Shown one piece after another: positions 59,534-64,000 of a stretch of DNA of 64,000 nt. The first letter of the stretch is position 1. Every line of letters begins with the position of its first letter. The DNA lies in contig NC_091112.1 of assembly GCF_024713975.1 (NCBI RefSeq), forward strand, positions 11,183,501 to 11,247,500, read 5' to 3'. The stretch is from Paralichthys olivaceus. Lineage: Eukaryota; Chordata; Actinopteri; Pleuronectiformes; Paralichthyidae. Under the pieces are notes generated by a model. The model saw only the letters and a program-made list of their open reading frames with translations, did no database searches and was not told the origin of the DNA. A program made the translations under genes and the position numbers.

Positions 59534-59972
59534 CTGTGGAAGAACAAAGAAACATCAGTCATCTGTTTGATAACAGCATCATATCAGCAAATGCTTTTAC
59601 TCTCTTATTCTATCACTGCAGCTCATAACTACATGAACAGACTGTGGCTATAAATGGAAGTTAAAAAAACTAGACACTCACAAAAATGATCCACACTCTA
59701 TTTAATATTTCTCATGATTATAAATTCCAGTCTAATTGACCCCTTGACTTCTTTCCTTCAGTATCCATTATTTCTGTCAGTATAAATTCATAATAGTTTG
59801 TTCATCATCAGACAAATAATAAAAAATACTGACTCAACATTCACTTGATGAAAGTCCTATGCTTGTTCACAGTTTATATGTTTATATGAGGGATAAGATT
59901 AGATTACAGAACATTAAATGTAGTTTCTATATAAAAAAATTCAATACAAGTGACATAATTTTTTTCCCTTAC

Positions 59973-60035
59973 CTTTCCTGTATCAGGGCTGGATGTGTGT
60001 ATCTGCTACTCCGGCAAGCTTCTGTAGGTAGATTA
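59973..60035 (-). other. Non-coding first exon of right FUT-B
   Basis: On the minus strand contains CATCCAGCCCTGATACAGG and ends GGAAAG at a GTAAGG donor, the mirror of 14755-14816. Confidence 0.5.
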
Positions 60036-60923
60036 AAGAATACATCCAAATAGTCAATGTCCACACCTTTTTACCCAGCTAAGAAAACCGGTTCTACAAA
60101 GCACCTCTGCTGGGCGTTGGGAGGGGAAACGTCAACAGGAATGGAAATGTCAACACATTGGTGGAGAACCACCAAACTGAGAAACCGGTAACTGCAGTTT
60201 GTCACATGTTTTGTGCTCCTATCAAAACACTGATGTTGCCTGACAAAGACAAACAGGTCCTGGTAGATTATTGAAATTCTCCTGACAGGTAACCAACAAA
60301 CTGAGAAACTGGTAATTGCAGTTTGTCACATGTCTTTAAGCAACTCAACACGTGAAAGCATGCACCTGGAATGGGGATCAGCCTTTTGCCTTTTGCTCAG
60401 AGGAGTAGCACTTGTTAAAGAGGTTCATTTTAAGTTAATCTTTTACTAAAGAAACTTTGTCCTGGGGTTAGAGTTAGAACTGCCATGCTTGTAGAATGTG
60501 GGATACTTTCTTAGTAGGCTGTCATTTTTTCTCAGTGGATCACTGACACCCGCCCTGTTTTCTTTGTCTGTCAAAAAACCCTTGAAAAATCAACAAAAGG
60601 ATTGCATCATCTAACAACTGAGAAATGCACTCCCTTACTGTTTGCAGCTTGCCTAACAAGCTGAGCCAGGAGTAAAATTACGTTACGTGGCACTGAACTT
60701 ATGTAGCGTCGGTTTTGCCTGTGCAAAGGTAAGAGAATAAGTGTTTTACTGCATTTTAAGTTAAAGCTGGCATTGGTAGTGATGTCAAGCCATGTTAACC
60801 TGGAGCATAATCCAAAAGCCAATGGAAAAATCCCAAGGGCGACACTAACATTCGCGAAGCCTATAAAAATATGTTATTCACTCTGTGGATGTGCAGTTGT
60901 AAAATATTATTTCTTGTTCACAG

Positions 60924-61300
60924 GATAATTCAGTAGAAAGAAGGAGAGAGGTCACTCTCGGTTATCTGGTGGTGTTTCTCAGAGAAAAGGAGGAGGACCT
61001 CTTCAAAGAGCACTTGGTAAGAAACACTAATGTTCAAACAGTCCACCGTACTTTGTGTTGCTCTTGTTTTTAAATATGATGACTTAAAACACTAAAATAT
61101 TTTCCGTCCTACTTATTACAGGATAGTGAAGTGCAGGCTACAGATGAGATGATGAAGATTGTCATCAGCAGAGGTGCCATAATGTCTGACACAGCTCGTG
61201 CAAAGATAGTGATCAAGGGGACACAAGTCCTGAAAGACCTGAATGTACCAAGAGCCTGTGCTTTGCTAATGGGCTGATATATGCGCTCCACCTCAGCTAA
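60924..61300 (+). pseudogene. SAM3-like C-terminal fragment (right copy)
   Basis: Plus-strand mirror of 13424-13798. Exons 60924-61016 and 61122 onward, with acceptor and donor sites kept. A stop at 61275-61277 falls one base out of frame before a readable GLIYALHLS and stop at 61298-61300. A possible upstream non-coding exon ends GCAAAG at a GTAAGA donor near 60727. The shared frame break means the damage predates the duplication. Confidence 0.45.
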
Positions 61301-62584
61301 TCAAAAGAACTGATGAAAACATTTGAGGTATTTCAAAAGATATTCCTTGGACTAGATGGTCTGAAGGCGAGCCCGACTGCTGTCCTAAAAAACAAATCAC
61401 AAGGAAATGTTGCACTGTGGTGTTGTTTAAAACACAGCAGCTGTACTAACTCACACTAAGTTGCAAGTTTATTGTAAAGATTGTTATTTTGAATTGTGTT
61501 ACCTTGGACAGAGGTTTTTTCTACTTTTTGACTATGATAAGAGCAGGATTAAGTTCAGGATGTAATCCATGATATTTGTTTTGTTTTGTTTGAGGGCAAT
61601 TTCATGGTGACACTATACAAATATTGGACTCTGTGTTCAGTTGAGGCACTCAAACGCACTGTTTGATTTTCCTGCCGTCATTTTGACACATCATAGAAGG
61701 GTAAACTCAGGGATAATATTATAATGGTACTATTTTATTTAGTGAGTCAAAGCCACTCCAGTGAGCATGTGTAATACCAGGTCCATGGCCCATCTAAACA
61801 GAACAGAGCCATAATTTACATTATAAATCACACCATCACACTTGTGTTTATCCTTCAGTGACTTCTGAAAATGGCTGCTAAAGGGCCTTTTATGAAGACT
61901 ATCTCATTTGGGGATGAGGAACCAGCTAAGCACCATCATTTATTATTTTTTTCCAAGTATTGTAGGAAGTGGCTGGGCATGTATATTTTATGAACATAAT
62001 TGTTAACGGTTAGAATTGTTTGAACAGTGTTTACAATAAAAAGTCTGACCATATTAAACTGGAATTGCTATTTGTTGTTCTTACTGTAGCTACACAAATA
62101 ATTGATATAAAAAAATTAGGATTTTAATAAAATAAAGAAGTTAGGGGAACTTCAATGCAATAATTTGAAAGCTTAATATCAACACATCCTTTGAGTTAAT
62201 ATTAAGGTGGTTAAGCTTTTAGAGCTCAAAACAAATCCTGTTGGATGTGCTTATGTAATTGGGATAGAATGACTGTCAAAGACTTGTAGCATTTACTCAA
62301 CAATGCCAGAGTTGACTACATAAAATGATCCATACAAGTTGTTACCTCAAAGTTGAACCAGTGAATTTCTTTTTGAGTGTACTGCAGGGAGAAATAAAAA
62401 TGAAGTAGACCAGACTAGACCTGTAGTGCATATAGCTTCATTAAGAACTTATTAAGCACTCCAGAAATAACATACAAAACACAGTTTGTTAAAGAAATAG
62501 ATACATTGCAAAAATATACAAGAGTCAATCTCTTACAGAGCAAGAAATGCATTCCCACATGCCAGATTAGACATATCTTAAGCT

Positions 62585-62940
62585 GTTTTATGTCCTGCAG
62601 AGGATCACCATAGTATTAGGTCCGGACTTTCTCCGCAGTTTGCCTTTCACGCATGCACAACGCAGCAAGAGATTCTCAGGTGTTCACAACAGTCTTAAAT
62701 CCTCCGCAGGATTCAGGGGAGGGGTGGTGCAGCAGGCAGAGCTAGGATGGAAGATATTCATTACACTTCCAAGATCACATGTTCTTGTTTACAGTAGATT
62801 GACAGTGACATCTTGAGACTCTCACTTGGACATTTGCGTTCACCACCTCCGGAGAAACTTTATGGTAACCTCAAATGAATAAAGCACCAAAACAACAACT
62901 TTGACAATTACATTCTGAAGAATATGCTTAGCCTGTGTAC
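62585..62940. mobile_element. 356-bp insertion specific to the right arm
   Basis: The left arm has uninterrupted CTTAAGCTTAAC here. The right arm has AGCT on both sides of 356 extra bases, consistent with a 4-bp target duplication. The insert starts GTTTTATGTCCTGCAG and ends GCCTGTGTAC, contains ATGAATAAAGCACC near its right end, has no clear terminal inverted repeats and no ORF. Family unknown. Confidence 0.65.
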
Positions 62941-62943
62941 AGC

Positions 62944-64000
62944 TTAACTATGAAAATAAGAGAATCTAATTAAGTACCACTTGTACACATCAAGTATTAC
63001 TCTGTACTCATTGGTTAAGACTATGTGACGACATGCCTGACAGACAACATGTGCAAACTCTTGATTCTCCTCAGTAAAATGGCGTCTGACATTATAGAAT
63101 CGTCGCCATTGAAAGTATTTCATATAAGCCTCATTATCCTCATCCAGTTTGAGGAGATACTCAGCCAGTCCAAAGGCATCAGGAAAGTCATTAATGTGTA
63201 TGAAGGAAGTACTTGGGAAAAAATTCTCATAGTTTGCTCTAGGTGGGCCCAAAGCAATTGGTACAGTGCCCGCTGAAAGAGGACCATTGAATGTTTCTGT
63301 GATGTAATCTGCGTGTATTGAATCCTCGAAGGAAAGGAAGAACTTGCATTTACTAATGGTTATGAAATAGTTTTCACCCTTCGAGTTCTCGGCAGAGGAG
63401 CTGTCAAAGATGTTCACTTTTACATGTTTTGCAAGCTCATGGTAGTAGCTGTATCTAGCCTCTGTTTTTGTGTGGAGGTCAGTTTTATTCACAATCCAAC
63501 AAACCAATAGCTCTTTTTTGGCAGCTCAAATTCGTCATCTATTTTCTTCTTGACAGTCAGTTGCCAGCGAGCAGGGATGTCTGAATCCCGCCTGTAGTTC
63601 AAGGTTACGTTAAAAAAGGCTTCGATTCCTGGTATCTTGCGTGTGCGGGTGGGTGGGTCCATGTTAAACCAGATCCACCTTTGGAATTTGGGCCTTGGCG
63701 TAGTGGGAAGGTTGGACAGGTCATCTTTGATATCTCTGTGAAACATCACAACTGCATTAGCTTTGGAGTAGAGGGATCTATCATCTGTCAGATGGCAGCT
63801 GTTAATGTTTAAATCCTTGCAGAGTTTGAAATCAAATTTTTTGCCATCAGGCCAAAACCAAAGCAGCACAACAGGTTTGTTAGTCTTCTCCGTCGCTGCG
63901 AGGTTGCTTGGGGTGGTTGTAGACATTGACGTGTTGGTATGCTTTGTCAGTCCCTTTGGGGGAGGGTGACATGTTGGAGATGGAAAAGACTTATAGTACA
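62944..64000 (-). pseudogene. FUT-A right copy: frameshifted and stop-altered, partial
   Basis: Mirror of FUT-A and cut by the window edge at about residue 29. An A7 run in the left gene is A6 here (T run at 63514-63519 on the plus strand), shifting the frame after ELPKK and ending translation soon after. The downstream frame is open from about 63507 to the end. The left TGA stop is AGA here, adding RFSYFHS before the next stop, and the 356-bp insertion follows at once. The altered donor-site residues (EDS, TET) are the same as in the left copy. A homopolymer sequencing error could mimic the frameshift, but the stop change is a separate difference. Confidence 0.85.

Larger units (their letters stand above)
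56850..64000. repeat. Right arm of the inverted duplication (runs off the window)
   Basis: Reverse-complement counterpart of 11149-17657; long stretches are identical or differ by scattered single bases. Differences: it keeps the 280 bp missing from left FUT-B, has a 356-bp insertion (62585-62940), about 76 extra bases near 62180, a different block near 60087-60177, a one-base loss in FUT-A, and a lost FUT-A stop. Ends at the window edge, so the full arm length is unknown. Confidence 0.95.

Noticed and set aside
1-64000. CRISPR arrays, operons, prophage or tRNA/rRNA genes
   Set aside because: The DNA is vertebrate; direct repeats are microsatellites or transposons. I saw no tRNA or rRNA, though I could not run a covariance search.

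Overview
The window is nuclear DNA from a ray-finned (teleost) fish. It has spliced genes with GT-AG introns, many long CA/GT and GA microsatellites, several fish-type interspersed repeats, and the vertebrate gene order tmem196 - polr1f (twistnb) - ferd3l - twist1 (human chromosome 7p21). No prokaryotic or viral genes were recognised. The species cannot be named from the sequence.

Layout. 1-9.6 kb: no gene I can support, only microsatellites and one weak exon-like stretch. 9.6-24.6 kb: a plus-strand cluster of alpha-1,3-fucosyltransferase genes of the FUT9/GT10 type. These are FUT-A (11064-12185, intact), FUT-B (15256-16058, broken by a 280-bp deletion), FUT-C (18546-19637, intact), FUT-D (22393-23484, intact), then a short repeated 3' end and a decayed relic. 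The coding part of each gene is one exon preceded by a splice acceptor, with a separate non-coding first exon upstream. 26.9-32.8 kb: tmem196, five exons, plus strand. 34.8-37.7 kb: polr1f, four exons, plus strand. 38-49.8 kb: a gene desert with repeats, probably regulatory. 49.8-50.3 kb: ferd3l, single exon. 52.4-54.0 kb: twist1 with its 3'-UTR intron. 56.85-64.0 kb: an inverted copy of 11.15-17.66 kb, carrying intact FUT-B (58451-59533, minus) and broken FUT-A (62944-64000, minus, cut by the window edge).

The striking architecture is this pair of near-identical inverted arms (about 6.5 and 7.1 kb), about 39 kb apart, enclosing FUT-C, FUT-D, tmem196, polr1f, ferd3l and twist1. Inactivation is reciprocal: the left arm keeps FUT-A and has lost FUT-B, the right arm keeps FUT-B and has a frameshifted FUT-A. 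FUT-A also differs from FUT9 at three of four donor-site or catalytic positions. The 3' halves of FUT-B, -C and -D look homogenised by gene conversion.

The fucosyltransferases would act in the Golgi on N-acetyllactosamine ends to build Lewis-x type glycans. The four other genes are a conserved developmental and housekeeping block with no known functional link to fucosylation; the association is positional.
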